DNA of 64,000 bases. Source: JAFGXT01 sp963677165. GTDB lineage: Bacteria > Verrucomicrobiota > Lentisphaeria > Victivallales > SZUA-371. Each line of letters begins with the position of its first letter. Positions within the stretch are counted from its first letter, which is position 1. The stretch is from contig CAXXSX010000002.1 in NCBI GenBank assembly GCA_963677165.2, positions 2,790,001 to 2,854,000 on the forward strand, written 5' to 3'. This document shows, in pieces, positions 7,973 through 17,700 of this stretch. The position numbers and the translations under genes were made by a program. The notes beneath the pieces were generated by a model that saw only the letters and a list, made by a program, of their open reading frames with translations, made no database searches and was not told the origin of the DNA.

Positions 7973-9037
7973 ATGTCCATACACAACAAACAGAATGCGA
8001 TCGTATCAGAGCTGGAACAGCGGATTGCTGATGGGATATATCCCGAGAAGCTGCCGCGTGCGCTGGACCTGGCGGAAGAGTTCGGCGTGAATTTTAAAAC
8101 GCTTAACAAGGCGATTCATCAGCTGGTGGAATCGGGTCTGGTTTATCGTAAACCCGGACTAGGTACATTTATCGCGCAGGCCCGGACTCGGTTGGAAGAT
8201 ACATTGGTGGAACTGCTGTTTGTCGGCTCTGCAGAGATGTCGGTGCATCCGTTCTACAGTGAAATGTGGCGCGGGGTTCTGGACAGTCTGAACAACACCA
8301 GTTACAAGCTGGTGTTGACGATGCTGGAGGAAGATCCCGAACGCGGTGGATTAAAAAATGAATGTCGTGATCTTACGCCTTCGGCGGGAAAGATATTAAT
8401 TGGTACCAGTGATACCGATCAGATTAAACGGCTTAAGCGTGAAAAGGTTCCGTTTGTACTGACTGGAGCGAAAACTTCATTGCCGGATGTTGCGTCTGTT
8501 TATGCCGATTCGTCAAAAGCGATAGAGGCCGCAGTGGGTTATATGCGAAAAGTCGGGATTAAAGATATCGCGTTTATTGGTATGACTCGATGCGAAAACG
8601 ATGAACATTTGCTGGAATTGGACAAATTTCACGCCTACCTGTCGGCGGTACAAAAGCAGGGAAAACTCGATAGTGATTTAATCGAACATGCGCCGCCGCT
8701 GCCGGGTTTTGGCGAAACCGCCATGCGTGCGATTCTGAGACGAAAAACTCCACAGGCGGTAATTGTTGCTTATGATCATTTGGCTCCTGGTGTATATAAG
8801 GCGATCAATGATGCCGGATTCACAATCCCTCATGATATCTGTGTATTGGGCATTGACGGCATTAATCCGAATGTGAATCCGGCACTGACCAGTATTCCGA
8901 TTGACCGTTATGCAATAGGACAAAAAGCCGGAACTCTCCTGCTTGAACAATTGCGTACACCCGGACGTCGCAATTCCGGTACTTTCGTACTTCAAGCCGA
9001 ATTTAACCCCGAACTCGGACAGTCAATTATTTCTTAA
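7973..9037 (+). CDS. GntR-type transcriptional regulator with LacI/PBP1-like ligand domain
   Basis: A 354-residue regulator. Residues 1-70 form a GntR winged helix (EQRIADGIYPEKLP, DLAEEFGVNFKTLNKAIHQL, GLVYRKPGLGTF). Residues about 78-354 form a periplasmic-binding-protein-like effector domain of the LacI/AraR kind (FVGSAEMSVHPFYSEMWRG; VLGIDGINPNVNPALTSIPID). It likely binds a sugar-derived effector and controls the divergent dehydrogenase/isomerase/GH57 group through the repeated sites at 7605-7710. Its 3' end overlaps the convergent MerR gene by 11 bases. Function as a regulator is secure; the effector is unknown. Confidence 0.9.
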   Translation: MSIHNKQNAIVSELEQRIADGIYPEKLPRALDLAEEFGVNFKTLNKAIHQLVESGLVYRKPGLGTFIAQARTRLEDTLVELLFVGSAEMSVHPFYSEMWRGVLDSLNNTSYKLVLTMLEEDPERGGLKNECRDLTPSAGKILIGTSDTDQIKRLKREKVPFVLTGAKTSLPDVASVYADSSKAIEAAVGYMRKVGIKDIAFIGMTRCENDEHLLELDKFHAYLSAVQKQGKLDSDLIEHAPPLPGFGETAMRAILRRKTPQAVIVAYDHLAPGVYKAINDAGFTIPHDICVLGIDGINPNVNPALTSIPIDRYAIGQKAGTLLLEQLRTPGRRNSGTFVLQAEFNPELGQSIIS

Positions 9038-9563
9038 GGCTCCATTTTCTAATGCGATTGATATCTTCCGGTGAGAATCCCAGAAGAGTTAGAAAGTCAC
9101 CGTGGAATTCCGGCATCTCAGTTTCAAGTTTGCCGTGCCATGTCTGCATATCTTTGTCGCTGAACCCGATACTGCGTAGAATGTCGGTGAATTTTTTCGG
9201 ACTGGATATAGCTTCTTTCAGATTTGACGAATTTCCCAGCATAGTTAGAATTACTCGCCTTTGTTTTTCCAGATCATTGATTAGTCCGTTGATTTGATTG
9301 AGCCGATGTTCCAGGATGTCAGCCGGAATTAAATCGGTTTTGCGACTTTGAAGAAGTTTTTTTACTGCTCTCAGGGGCATGCCGGTTTCCCGATAGGTAC
9401 AGATGATCTGCAACTTTTCCCGCTCGGATTCTGTATAGATACGATATCCGGCGGCACTGCGCTCGGCAGGCGTGAGCAATCCGATTGAGTCATAATAGAT
9501 CAGCGTTGTCCGGGACAGCCTGAACATCTTACCCAGTTCCGATATATTGTATTTTTTTGTCAT
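9027..9563 (-). CDS. MerR-family regulator with distinctive C-terminal domain
   Basis: A 178-residue protein: MerR winged helix-turn-helix at residues 4-75 (YNISELGKMFRLSRTTLIYYDSIGLL, then the GYRIYTESE wing region), a dimerisation helix at about 80-110, and a C-terminal domain at 125-175. That domain aligns without gaps to the 57-residue protein encoded just upstream (18 identities in 51 positions). There are no Cys pairs like those of metal-sensing MerR proteins, so a different ligand or protein-mediated sensing is likely. The start has only a weak ribosome site and lies beside an inverted repeat in the intercistronic gap. It is probably the second gene of a two-gene operon. Confidence 0.88.
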   Translation of the reverse strand: MTKKYNISELGKMFRLSRTTLIYYDSIGLLTPAERSAAGYRIYTESEREKLQIICTYRETGMPLRAVKKLLQSRKTDLIPADILEHRLNQINGLINDLEKQRRVILTMLGNSSNLKEAISSPKKFTDILRSIGFSDKDMQTWHGKLETEMPEFHGDFLTLLGFSPEDINRIRKWSLKK

Positions 9564-9566
9564 ACG

Positions 9567-9618
9567 TAATAATCAACCGACAGCGCAAGGTTATTGCACC
9601 ACCGGTTGCATATTATTA
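9567..9618. repeat. Inverted repeat spanning the small-gene stop and the MerR leader
   Basis: TAATAATCAACCG (9567-9579) is complementary to CGGTTG plus ATTATTA at 9603-9618, interrupted by 3 bases. The stem includes the stop codon of the 57-residue gene and lies next to the MerR start, so it could be an operator or an RNA hairpin affecting MerR translation. Confidence 0.5.
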
Positions 9619-9789
9619 TCTAGATGCGTTTCTTATTTGTGCAATTTCATTGACCGGAATATTAAGCCATTCCAAAAATTCCTGATGGGCATCCGGGTGG
9701 CGTTCTTCCAGAATTTTATGAAAATTTTCCATCTGTGAAGAACTCAGACCGATGTCCTTCAATACCTGTACAAACTGTTCCTTTGTCAT
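9616..9789 (-). CDS. 57-residue stand-alone homologue of the MerR C-terminal domain
   Basis: A complete small reading frame starting MTKEQFVQVLKDIG and ending QIRNASR, with GGAG ten bases before the ATG. Residues 6-56 align gaplessly to residues 125-175 of the neighbouring MerR-type protein: 18 of 51 identical, with conserved F, L, IG, S, M, H, LE, P, H, FL, L, I, IR and S. It is acidic and probably helical, with no signal peptide. It precedes merR by 52 bases on the same strand and follows a promoter with a MerR-like 19-bp spacer. I infer it heterodimerises with, or competes for, the regulator's C-terminal domain. No known family name is recognised. Confidence 0.85.
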   Translation of the reverse strand: MTKEQFVQVLKDIGLSSSQMENFHKILEERHPDAHQEFLEWLNIPVNEIAQIRNASR

Positions 9790-9844
9790 CTTACAATAAC
9801 TCCTTTATTGATTCAACTGTTTACGTTCGCCATGGCATGAGGGT

Positions 9845-9875
9845 ATTATAAGGTATAAAGCTATAGTCGGGTCAA
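9845..9875 (-). promoter_or_regulatory. MerR-style promoter with 19-bp spacer
   Basis: On the minus strand, TTGACC (9870-9875) and a perfect TATAAT (9845-9850) are separated by exactly 19 bases, the over-long spacing characteristic of promoters activated by MerR-family proteins. TATA-GCTT-TATA lies inside the spacer. It points at the 57-residue gene and merR, implying autoregulation. Confidence 0.75.
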
Positions 9876-9904
9876 CCCGTTATAAAAAAATTATGAACTT
9901 TTTG

Positions 9905-10741
9905 TTACTCGTCTTCGAGGGCCATGATCAGGTCGATGTGGTCGATGCCACGGGGCGGGGTTGGTACCTGGCGCAATGAGTTCAGCAGCTTTTGAACCGA
10001 CCGGTCCATGGCTGCGACTCCGCTTCGTTGGAGTATTTTTGCGGAAATCACGATGCCGGAGGATGATACTCTCAACCGGATCGTTACTTCCGGTTGGCGT
10101 CCGCCAACTTCAGTCCGGCTCGGCTGGTCCCACCTTGGACGCAGGAATGCGCCGACACTCTGGGCGTATGAAACCACCGCAGATTCAATGCCTCTGGATG
10201 ATGTGCCAACTTCTGTATTGGCATGTTGACTCATTGCTTCCCGGAGTTCGGCTTCTAGTTGAGCCCGAGTCTTTGCCGGTGGTCTTCTGCTGACAACGAC
10301 TTTTTTCGGCGTTCTGACTATCTTAGGCTTTTTTATTTTTACGATCTTAGCAGACTTTCTTATTTCCGAAGGTGACAAATAAGGTCTCTTCTTCGGTTGT
10401 TTTTTTTGCTGTGGTTTTGTTTTAACCTTTCTTTTGTTGGGTTTGGGCTGAGCCACCCGGCTTGGAGGATCTGGGATTTTAACCGGTTCAAACTTGGTGT
10501 TTGTCGGTTCAAAAGATGGCTGGCTGTTACTTGATGACGAAGATGAAGGAGTCGGAGAAGACGCCACCAGTTTTACCTGTATGACTTTAGGTTGTTCCGG
10601 TTTCAGCCACTGGACCACCAGGTACCAGAGCAGGGGGCCGCCGATTACTACGATATGGCAAATTGCCACAATCAGCGCAATTTTATGTCGGCGTTTTTTC
10701 TCTGCCTGTTCCGGGGTCAGCTCTGTCAGGGGCAAATTCAT
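9905..10741 (-). CDS. tonB: TonB-family energy transducer
   Basis: A 278-residue protein with the TonB/TolA layout: cytoplasmic start, one membrane helix (about 20-45), a Pro/Lys/Ser-rich periplasmic spacer (about 50-165) and a C-terminal TonB domain (about 190-278; VTIRLRVSSSGIVISAKILQ then MDRSVQKLLNSLRQVPTPP). It carries proton-motive-force energy from ExbB/ExbD to outer-membrane transporters. It overlaps exbD by 4 bases and is last in the exbB-exbD-tonB operon. A TolA-like role cannot be excluded because TolB and Pal are not seen. Confidence 0.88.
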   Translation of the reverse strand: MNLPLTELTPEQAEKKRRHKIALIVAICHIVVIGGPLLWYLVVQWLKPEQPKVIQVKLVASSPTPSSSSSSNSQPSFEPTNTKFEPVKIPDPPSRVAQPKPNKRKVKTKPQQKKQPKKRPYLSPSEIRKSAKIVKIKKPKIVRTPKKVVVSRRPPAKTRAQLEAELREAMSQHANTEVGTSSRGIESAVVSYAQSVGAFLRPRWDQPSRTEVGGRQPEVTIRLRVSSSGIVISAKILQRSGVAAMDRSVQKLLNSLRQVPTPPRGIDHIDLIMALEDE

Positions 10742-11154
10742 TTATTCCCTTCCGCCTGGGTTATCAGTGAAACATTTGTAAAGCCGGATTCCTTTACCGC
10801 TTTCAGTAGATTCATGACTTCTTTATATGGTCTCCGTCCATCCGCACGGACAAGGATATTCGACTTGGGATTGCGCCGGTACATATTCGCCAGGTCCTGG
10901 CGTAGTTCTTCCTCTGACACTACCATTTTATTAAAAACGATTTGTCCGCTGGAATTCAAACTCACATAACTGTTCTTCTCTTCCGGCAGCTTATCAGCGT
11001 TCATTTCAGGCGGCGATACATCCACCGCATATTCCAGCAGCGGAGCGGTAATCATAAAGATGATTAGCAGCAGGAACGTCAGGTCCAGCAGCGGGGTCAT
11101 ATTGATCTGATCAATCGCGTCAAGTTGTGATCTTTCGCGTCTTCGTCTTGGCAT
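10738..11154 (-). CDS. exbD: ExbD/TolR-family proton channel subunit
   Basis: A 138-residue ExbD/TolR protein: basic cytoplasmic start, one membrane helix at about 18-40 (INMTPLLDLTFLLLIIFMI) carrying the family's essential aspartate (Asp24), and a periplasmic domain with the VRADGRRPYKEVMNLL signature. It works with ExbB to couple proton flow to TonB. It lies 17 bases after exbB and overlaps tonB by 4 bases. Confidence 0.93.
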   Translation of the reverse strand: MPRRRRERSQLDAIDQINMTPLLDLTFLLLIIFMITAPLLEYAVDVSPPEMNADKLPEEKNSYVSLNSSGQIVFNKMVVSEEELRQDLANMYRRNPKSNILVRADGRRPYKEVMNLLKAVKESGFTNVSLITQAEGNK

Positions 11155-11171
11155 GCTATCCGGTCCCCCAA

Positions 11172-11906
11172 TCAGTCTTCTTCAAGCTGTTCGAGCTTAA
11201 CCCGTGCTAGGAATTCCTCGACAAAGTTATCCATATAAACCGTTATTTTACGGATCGTGATCGTCAGCAGGTTGTAGCCGATCAGCGAGGGAATAGCCAC
11301 CAGCATTCCCACCACTGTAGTCAGCAGTGCTCCGCTGACCCCAGGGGCCAGTGCCGAGATATCAGCTTTTCCCTGTGCGGCAACGCCGCAGAATGCCATC
11401 ATAACCCCCCAGACCGTACCGAACAGTCCAAAGAACGGGCTTACGCTCACCGCGGTGGCCAGCATGCCGATTCTTTCTTCCAGTTTCAGTATTTGACTGG
11501 ATACTTCTCGTTCCAGAACGGTTCGAACTGCCTCAAGCTGTGCTTCCGAAAGCTTGACTTTAGGAACATTGCTTTGAGGAACTGCTACCAGTTGTTCTGG
11601 CGTGAATTTATTAAAATCAATAAGCTTTTCCGTACCGCATTCATAGACTTTCGCTACTGGGCTGCGGCAAAGGTCGGCATCGCGGATAAACGAGACGATC
11701 GGCTTGTCCTCGCGGAACATATCAATAAACCGCTGTGAAGCCTTCTTGGCCTTGAACAGGGCGATGCCTTTATCAATCATAATGGTCCAGGTGAGGATGG
11801 ATCCGATAAACAACAAAATAACGATGGCGCGTCCCATGCCATCACTGTGCTGGTAGGCATAATATGGGCTGACATCGGCAATAAGTACGGGCAAAAGGGA
11901 ATACAT
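11172..11906 (-). CDS. exbB: ExbB/TolQ-family proton channel protein
   Basis: A 244-residue MotA/TolQ/ExbB protein with three membrane segments (about 26-44, 147-175 and 187-215). The second and third carry the conserved blocks SPFFGLFGTVWGVMMAF and GVSGALLTTVVGMLVAIPS. It forms the inner-membrane proton channel with ExbD. It is first in the exbB-exbD-tonB operon; ATG 11906 is preceded by GGAG on the minus strand and faces the divergent ROK kinase gene. Confidence 0.93.
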   Translation of the reverse strand: MYSLLPVLIADVSPYYAYQHSDGMGRAIVILLFIGSILTWTIMIDKGIALFKAKKASQRFIDMFREDKPIVSFIRDADLCRSPVAKVYECGTEKLIDFNKFTPEQLVAVPQSNVPKVKLSEAQLEAVRTVLEREVSSQILKLEERIGMLATAVSVSPFFGLFGTVWGVMMAFCGVAAQGKADISALAPGVSGALLTTVVGMLVAIPSLIGYNLLTITIRKITVYMDNFVEEFLARVKLEQLEED

Positions 11907-12018
11907 GTTTTGTTAACTCCGATTTTTTTAGGTCCGGGGCTTTTAATATCGACATTTAAAGATATATTCAATTACATTAATTTACAGCCAATTTATATAA
12001 AAAATTGAGGAAAATATA

Positions 12019-13014
12019 ATGAGTAACACTTTTCCGGTTCTCGGCTTTGACATCGGCGGCACCAAAGTGGCTGTCTGTCTTGGAAAAAGCGACGGAACCA
12101 TTATCAGTCACGGTCGTGTTGACAACAACGACCGCCATCCCGATGAAGTTCTGCCTGAAATTGTAAAGGTCGGGAAGCAGCTTATTGCCGATGCTGGCAT
12201 GACAGAAAAAGACATCGTAGCGCTTGGTATCGGTTCACCGGCTCCACATGATATTCCTAACGGACTTATCACTACTCCAACCAATATGAAGAAATGGGTA
12301 AACGTGCCGATTCGCGACTACCTGAAAGACCACTTCGGTATTGAAGCTTACATGGAAAACGATGCCAACGCCGGAGCTTTGGCGGAATGGTTCTTTGGTG
12401 CCGGTAAGAAATGTAAAAACATGATGTATCTTACCATGAGTACTGGAATCGGTGGAGGTATTATTGTGAACGGACACCTTCTGCAGGGAACCAGTTTCCT
12501 GGCTGGTGAGGCCGGACATTTCAGTATTGACCCGAACGGCCCGTTGTGCAACTGTGGGATGAAGGGCTGTTATGAAGCTTTTTGCGGTGGTCGTGCCATC
12601 GCCAACCGTCTGAAGAAAGAACTGGCCGACCAGCCAGAGTCAGAGATCGTCAAACAGGCCGGCAGCGTTGATAATATCGATATGATCGCGGTTGAAAACG
12701 CCGTACGTGCAGGCGACAAGTTTGCCTGTGACCTCTGGGATGATATGATGCGTCACAATGCCCAGGCGATCGGCGGATATATCAACCTGTTGAATCCGGA
12801 AATGATCGTACTGGGAACTCTGGCATGGGCTGCCGGTGATCTCTTTATGGAGCCTCTGATGAAATATCTGCCGGATTACTGCTGGGAAGTTCCGTTGCGT
12901 GATTGTAAAATCATGCCGAGCGTACTTCAGCGTAAGATCGGTGAATACGCCGGACTCAGCGTAGCTCTCAACGCGCTCTATGAACAAGGTCGTTTCGAAC
13001 CTTGGGCTGGCTGA
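12019..13014 (+). CDS. ROK-family sugar kinase (glucokinase-like)
   Basis: A 331-residue ROK protein. The ATP-binding DIGGTK motif is at residues 11-16, the catalytic Asp115 lies in MENDANAGALAE, and the zinc motif CNCGMKGCYE has Cys177, Cys179 and Cys184. The family phosphorylates glucose, N-acetylmannosamine and related sugars in the cytoplasm. A TTGAGG ribosome site lies before ATG 12019. It converges on the GH130 gene and shares a bidirectional terminator with it, so it could phosphorylate sugar released by that locus, though glucose is the default guess. Confidence 0.92.
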   Translation: MSNTFPVLGFDIGGTKVAVCLGKSDGTIISHGRVDNNDRHPDEVLPEIVKVGKQLIADAGMTEKDIVALGIGSPAPHDIPNGLITTPTNMKKWVNVPIRDYLKDHFGIEAYMENDANAGALAEWFFGAGKKCKNMMYLTMSTGIGGGIIVNGHLLQGTSFLAGEAGHFSIDPNGPLCNCGMKGCYEAFCGGRAIANRLKKELADQPESEIVKQAGSVDNIDMIAVENAVRAGDKFACDLWDDMMRHNAQAIGGYINLLNPEMIVLGTLAWAAGDLFMEPLMKYLPDYCWEVPLRDCKIMPSVLQRKIGEYAGLSVALNALYEQGRFEPWAG

Positions 13015-13066
13015 TTAAACTCGTTTCATCCCACTGCGGAAGCGGTAAATGATATAGCTTATGAAA

Positions 13067-13101
13067 ATGCCCCTGTGAATTGTTCACGGAGGCATTTTTT
13101 T
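13067..13101. terminator. Bidirectional terminator between ROK kinase and GH130 genes
   Basis: ATGCCCCTGTGAA (13067-13079) pairs with TTCACGGAGGCAT (13083-13095) with one mismatch and one wobble. Seven T follow on the + strand, and ATTTTC follows the hairpin on the minus strand. It serves both convergent genes. Confidence 0.85.
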
Positions 13102-13114
13102 CCCAAGGAGATGT

Positions 13115-14053
13115 TTACCGTCCGTCGAGGCAGGCGTCGATTACTTCGTCAAGATCGCCTTGAGCCAGACCGATTGAGGTGTCGGCGATACCGTAGTATA
13201 TTCGTAGACGGCGGGTGTTCAGGTCCGCGATGGCACCGGTTGCGAATACGCAGCCCGGACAGCGTCCTCTGAATTCATAATCTTCCTCCGCAGTCAGTAA
13301 ATAGCTTTCTGTTCGCCCGATAATTCGTGACGGATCTTCCAAGTCGAGAAGGATCGCGCCCAGGGAATAGCTGGTAATTGAGCAACTGCTGCTGACGCCG
13401 TGGATAATTTCCAGCCAGCCGCGTTCTGTTTTGATCGGTACGGTTGGACCTATTTTTTCCCAGTTCCAATGGGTATAGCCTTTCAGCATGAATCGGTGAT
13501 GCCCCCAGTGGATCAAGTCCGGCGACCTCGCGATCCAGATATGGCCGCGTTCATCGGCCGCACCCATACTGTAAGGGCGGTCAAGACGATAATAGTAGCC
13601 GTTGATTTTTTCCGGAAAGATACATGGTACGCGGTTATCGGGCAGAGCGATAATATCTACTGGTTCGAATTCAACAAAGTCAGTTGTTTTATAGAGCAGT
13701 CCGACACAGCCCATAGGGGAATTGCCGGGACGTACCACATAATACTCGCTGCCGATTTGCGTTACCCGACAGTCGATTGGATGGTTGTCGTATTCTCCGA
13801 ATACCTTGTCGGGATCGCGGAAAAAGACCGGTTCGGGGTGAAACTCGAAATTGATTCCGTCGCTGCTTTCCGCCACAAAAGTATGTGCGTACGGTTTATT
13901 ACGGATCATGACCGACACCAGCAGTATTACCTTGCCGTTATACATGGTCTGTCCGGGATTGAAGACCACATCTGTTGCTCCGTAGGGAAAGTCCTTCGGT
14001 TGAATAATGGGTCCTTCCGGATGCCTCTTCAATATTGTTTCCTGTCTGAACAT
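13115..14053 (-). CDS. GH130 family glycoside phosphorylase
   Basis: A 312-residue five-bladed beta-propeller with GH130 signatures: VFNPGQT, YDNHPIDCRV, FPEKINGYYYRLDRP, KIGPTVPIKTERGWLEIIHGV and IYYGIADT. Characterised members phosphorolyse beta-mannosides (for example mannosyl-glucose or mannooligosaccharides) to mannose 1-phosphate. No signal peptide is present, so it acts in the cytoplasm on imported oligosaccharides. It is last in the leftward LacI - prepilin-like - GH2-like - coiled-coil protein - GH130 locus, pointing to beta-mannoside use, an inference. Confidence 0.88.
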   Translation of the reverse strand: MFRQETILKRHPEGPIIQPKDFPYGATDVVFNPGQTMYNGKVILLVSVMIRNKPYAHTFVAESSDGINFEFHPEPVFFRDPDKVFGEYDNHPIDCRVTQIGSEYYVVRPGNSPMGCVGLLYKTTDFVEFEPVDIIALPDNRVPCIFPEKINGYYYRLDRPYSMGAADERGHIWIARSPDLIHWGHHRFMLKGYTHWNWEKIGPTVPIKTERGWLEIIHGVSSSCSITSYSLGAILLDLEDPSRIIGRTESYLLTAEEDYEFRGRCPGCVFATGAIADLNTRRLRIYYGIADTSIGLAQGDLDEVIDACLDGR

Positions 14054-14078
14054 ATCTACTTCATTCCTTATGTTTTTT

Positions 14079-14762
14079 TCATTCGCAAGCGATAACTTTT
14101 AGATCTTTATAGTAAAGCGATCCGGTAATTTTGCCTTGGAGACCGAGAACCAAAAGTATGCTGTTGGCATTTGTGGGGATGTTATATGTTAATTTCAGTT
14201 TTTGCCAGTCAAAGCTTCCTTTGCCGATTTTTACACCGGGCCATAACGTTTTTTTACTTGTTTTTATCATAAGCATAAATTTAGCAGCACCTTTCCCTTG
14301 AATATCTTTACCTTTGCACATAACAGTGCAAATCATTTTTTTCCCTTTTAGTTTGGTCAGTCCATCAGAATTGAACCATTTTTCCAGCGCTGTTTTTCCC
14401 TTGCTGTCTTTAGTACGGGAGATTTTTACCACAGACGTTGTGCCATCTTTAACACTGACGACTTTATTGGGCCATTGTTTTCTGTTCCATTCCTGTGGAG
14501 ATGCCAGTTTATAATCCCAGATAACTGTGCCTGACTTAGATTGATTGTTCTGAGATTGACTAATTTCCCCTTTTAGGATTTTATTAGTTGTCGTCAGAGA
14601 TGTTATTTGACTAGCAAGCTGATTCTGCCGTTGTAGGTCGGTCAACAGCTTTTGCTGTTCAGTAAGCTGTTTTTTCAGGTTTGCGTTTTCGGTAAATAAA
14701 TCGTCTCCATAGAGAGAAGCGATTGTAATCATTAATATAATTATCAGAGTTATCTTTTTCAT
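14079..14762 (-). CDS. Exported coiled-coil protein with carbohydrate-binding-like beta domain
   Basis: The 227-residue product has a signal peptide (about 1-19), a heptad-rich coiled coil (about 24-62; ENANLKKQLTEQQKLLTDLQ) and a C-terminal beta-sandwich-like domain (about 80-227) ending SLYYKDLKVIACE, resembling carbohydrate-binding modules. No catalytic motif is seen. It lies 12 bases downstream of the GH2-like gene, whose product also carries a coiled coil, so the two may assemble in the periplasm or at the surface. The fold assignment is by appearance only. Confidence 0.7.
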   Translation of the reverse strand: MKKITLIIILMITIASLYGDDLFTENANLKKQLTEQQKLLTDLQRQNQLASQITSLTTTNKILKGEISQSQNNQSKSGTVIWDYKLASPQEWNRKQWPNKVVSVKDGTTSVVKISRTKDSKGKTALEKWFNSDGLTKLKGKKMICTVMCKGKDIQGKGAAKFMLMIKTSKKTLWPGVKIGKGSFDWQKLKLTYNIPTNANSILLVLGLQGKITGSLYYKDLKVIACE

Positions 14763-14774
14763 TTGTTACCCTTT

Positions 14775-17700
14775 TTACAGTTTAAAAGTTTTAACGTTTG
14801 AGAATCCCGGTTGTATGGCATAAGCCGCTTTATCCGGAACTTCTATATCTGTCGATACATTGTCGCAGGTGAATGTATATTTACCCGGAGTCGGCAGTTG
14901 AAACCAGGCGCGTCCTTTACTGTCCGCCTGAACTCCATAGCGGGTACCGTCTGCGGCAATGCTCCATACCTCCTGAAATGGTTCCACTTGAATAATGCAT
15001 TCCCCCCCACTGGCTGTTTTTAACGGTGGCTGCGGCCTTAAGGTTTCTTTATAAGCATCGTTGATTGCGTTGCGGATGTGTGAGGCTTTTGTCGGGTCAA
15101 ACCAGTTAATATTGCACCAGCGGCCCTGTAGATCGACATGCCCAAATACATCTTTTCGTCCGGGACCGGACAATGCGGGCCATTCGATGCGAAACCATGG
15201 AAAATGGTCGGGCGCAATTCCCGGTGGCAGTGTCCCATTGCGCTTATATTCTTCGTACATGTCTTTGGTTATTCCCCAGGGATTTCCCGTCCCGGTATTG
15301 TCGTATTTAACAAAGCCGTCAAGTCCGAGTCCCATGCCTATTGCGCCGGGAACATCAAGATTGTGGAACATTCCAAATATTTTCCTTACGCTTTTGGCGC
15401 GTTTCTGTATCTGACTGTCAGACGCCGGTTTTTTGTAGAATGCCCTGTAAAGCGTTTCCCCGAAAATCAGCGGACGGTAATCATAGAGAAATTGCCAGTT
15501 GTCTATTCGTTCCTGAACGTTATATTCCGGATAATGGTAGTTAGCGGTGTCGCAAGGCGGATTTTCGCTCCATTTGCCAGTATGGCCCCAGGTGCCTTCG
15601 TCTCCGTTACGCGTCATTACCAGGTCTGGATCAAGGCTTTTCATGAACTTTTCATACAACGTGCCGACTTTATCATTGCGGACATTGTATTTCAGCTTTG
15701 CGGCAGTGTCCCATGCTTGAGTGAATATCTCATTGTCGGTCGACCAGATGACAGCGCTCGGGTTATTTCGGAACAGTCGGAACCAGCGACGGTAATTTCC
15801 CAGATTATACTGATGCTCGGCGGTTTTTGTCCAATCTTTGAATGGTGAAAAATTTTTAGGCGATGGTTTCCCTCGGGAGGCTTCGTGAAGGACTGGATAT
15901 GCTTGCACATACGACAGCATGCCGACACGGTCGGCCGCAGCGGCCTGTGGACCGCACCATTGAGTTTCACCATGATAGCGTATTGTGTTAAGGCCGTCAT
16001 GCCGGAACAGGGGCCATATTACATCGCATTGTTTTATGACATCAAACCGGTTGTGGCCGACATCTCCGCGCAGGAAGATTCGTTTCCCATTGAGAAAGAA
16101 GTCTGTGCCGTGGATCCAGAATTCACGGAACCCGAACGACTGAACATAGCGGTCCACCAGTTTATTGTCCACGTATACATCCGAGACCAGATCGTACATA
16201 TCCGGGTTGCCGTACTTTCCACCAATACCCCAGATCAGTGGATTAGCCCACTTTTCCGTGTTTTTGAATGTGACGGTTTGATGCGGAGGAATTTCTTTTT
16301 GAACAACCGGCAGTTCAAGTTTAATGTGACTGTCTTTTACAACATATTGCTTGATTTTTGTCTGTGCTGCCATGTCTGTACGGTTTTCAACTTCTGACGT
16401 TAACGACAGAGTTGCCTTTCGCCAGCTTGATTTAACCCAGACATCTGACATTTTTACCGGCGAAGTAAAGTCTAGATACAAGTCTCCAAGAATGCCGTAG
16501 TTACCATTTTTTACATAGCGATTCTTTTCGAAATGCAGTTCCAGCGTATTCACGCCTTCTTTGATATTTTTCAACGGAAATTCTACTTTGCCGACACTGC
16601 CGGAATAGTTGCCGCATTTTTGACCGTTAACGTATACCTCGACATTACCCTTGATTGCGCCGCAAACCAGGGTGACTGTATCTTGTCCCGACACGGTGAA
16701 ATTCTTGCGAAACCATGCGTTTGTTGCGTGGGTTAACGGATGGAGTTTAAAGTCATCCCAGCCTTTCAGGGGTATCACCTTCCCGTGTGGATTCTTTGGG
16801 TCCACCTTTTTCAGTGGATGGTACCAGGTTCGGAAATACTTGTCGAACATTTTGGTCGGCAAAACAAATTCCGACCAGTTTTTACGGTCAGCCGAAGCTT
16901 CCCATTCTCCGTTAATACAAAGCCGGGAACGAACTGTTGCGGGAGTCAGGGGCTGGTCCACAGACTTTTTCGCATTTTTACAAACTTCCTGCCGCTGCTT
17001 CGCAAATTTGCGTTCCAGGCCCGCATAGATTTTCTCGCGTTCCCGCAATACTGCGTCCAACTCCTTTTTGAAGACTTTCTGTTTGGATTTTAAGCTTGAT
17101 ATAAGAGAAGAGTTTTTCTTTATTTCTTCTTTTAATTTCCGGTTTTCAGCTATCAAAGCTTCACGGGAATACGCTGTTACATTTTTCTGCAGTACCGCGG
17201 TGACCTTGCCGTCCTTTATGACTTCAAGTTTTAAGATATTTTCTCCGTTATTCAGGTTTATTGAGTTTGCGCCGGCCGATACGTTTTTACCATTGAGGCG
17301 CAGGCTGTATGGAGCTTTGTTCTCTGAAAAAACTGAAATATCAAGTTTATTCGGTCCCGTATATAAGTTTTGAGTTTTAAAGAACAGATTTCCTGCATAA
17401 CCGTTCTGAAACAGTTCGGCTTTATATTTTTGTCCGGGATGCGTGGTGTAAAGTTTTACATCCTTCATGGGCTTATCGTCCGCATCCGTCATGCGTAAAC
17501 AGAAATCCGCTCCGCCGGTACGGTCAACCAGTTTGAACATCAAACGGTTCAGTCCCGGCTGTAATTGAGCATTGTAGACAAACTGGTCGGCGAGCGTACC
17601 TTGCGCTCCATAATGCTTGCCGACTAGTTTCCCGTTAAGATAAATCCGGTGATCATCATCGCTGCCTGCCTTCAGTTTTATCTTGCGTTGATCTGGAGAC

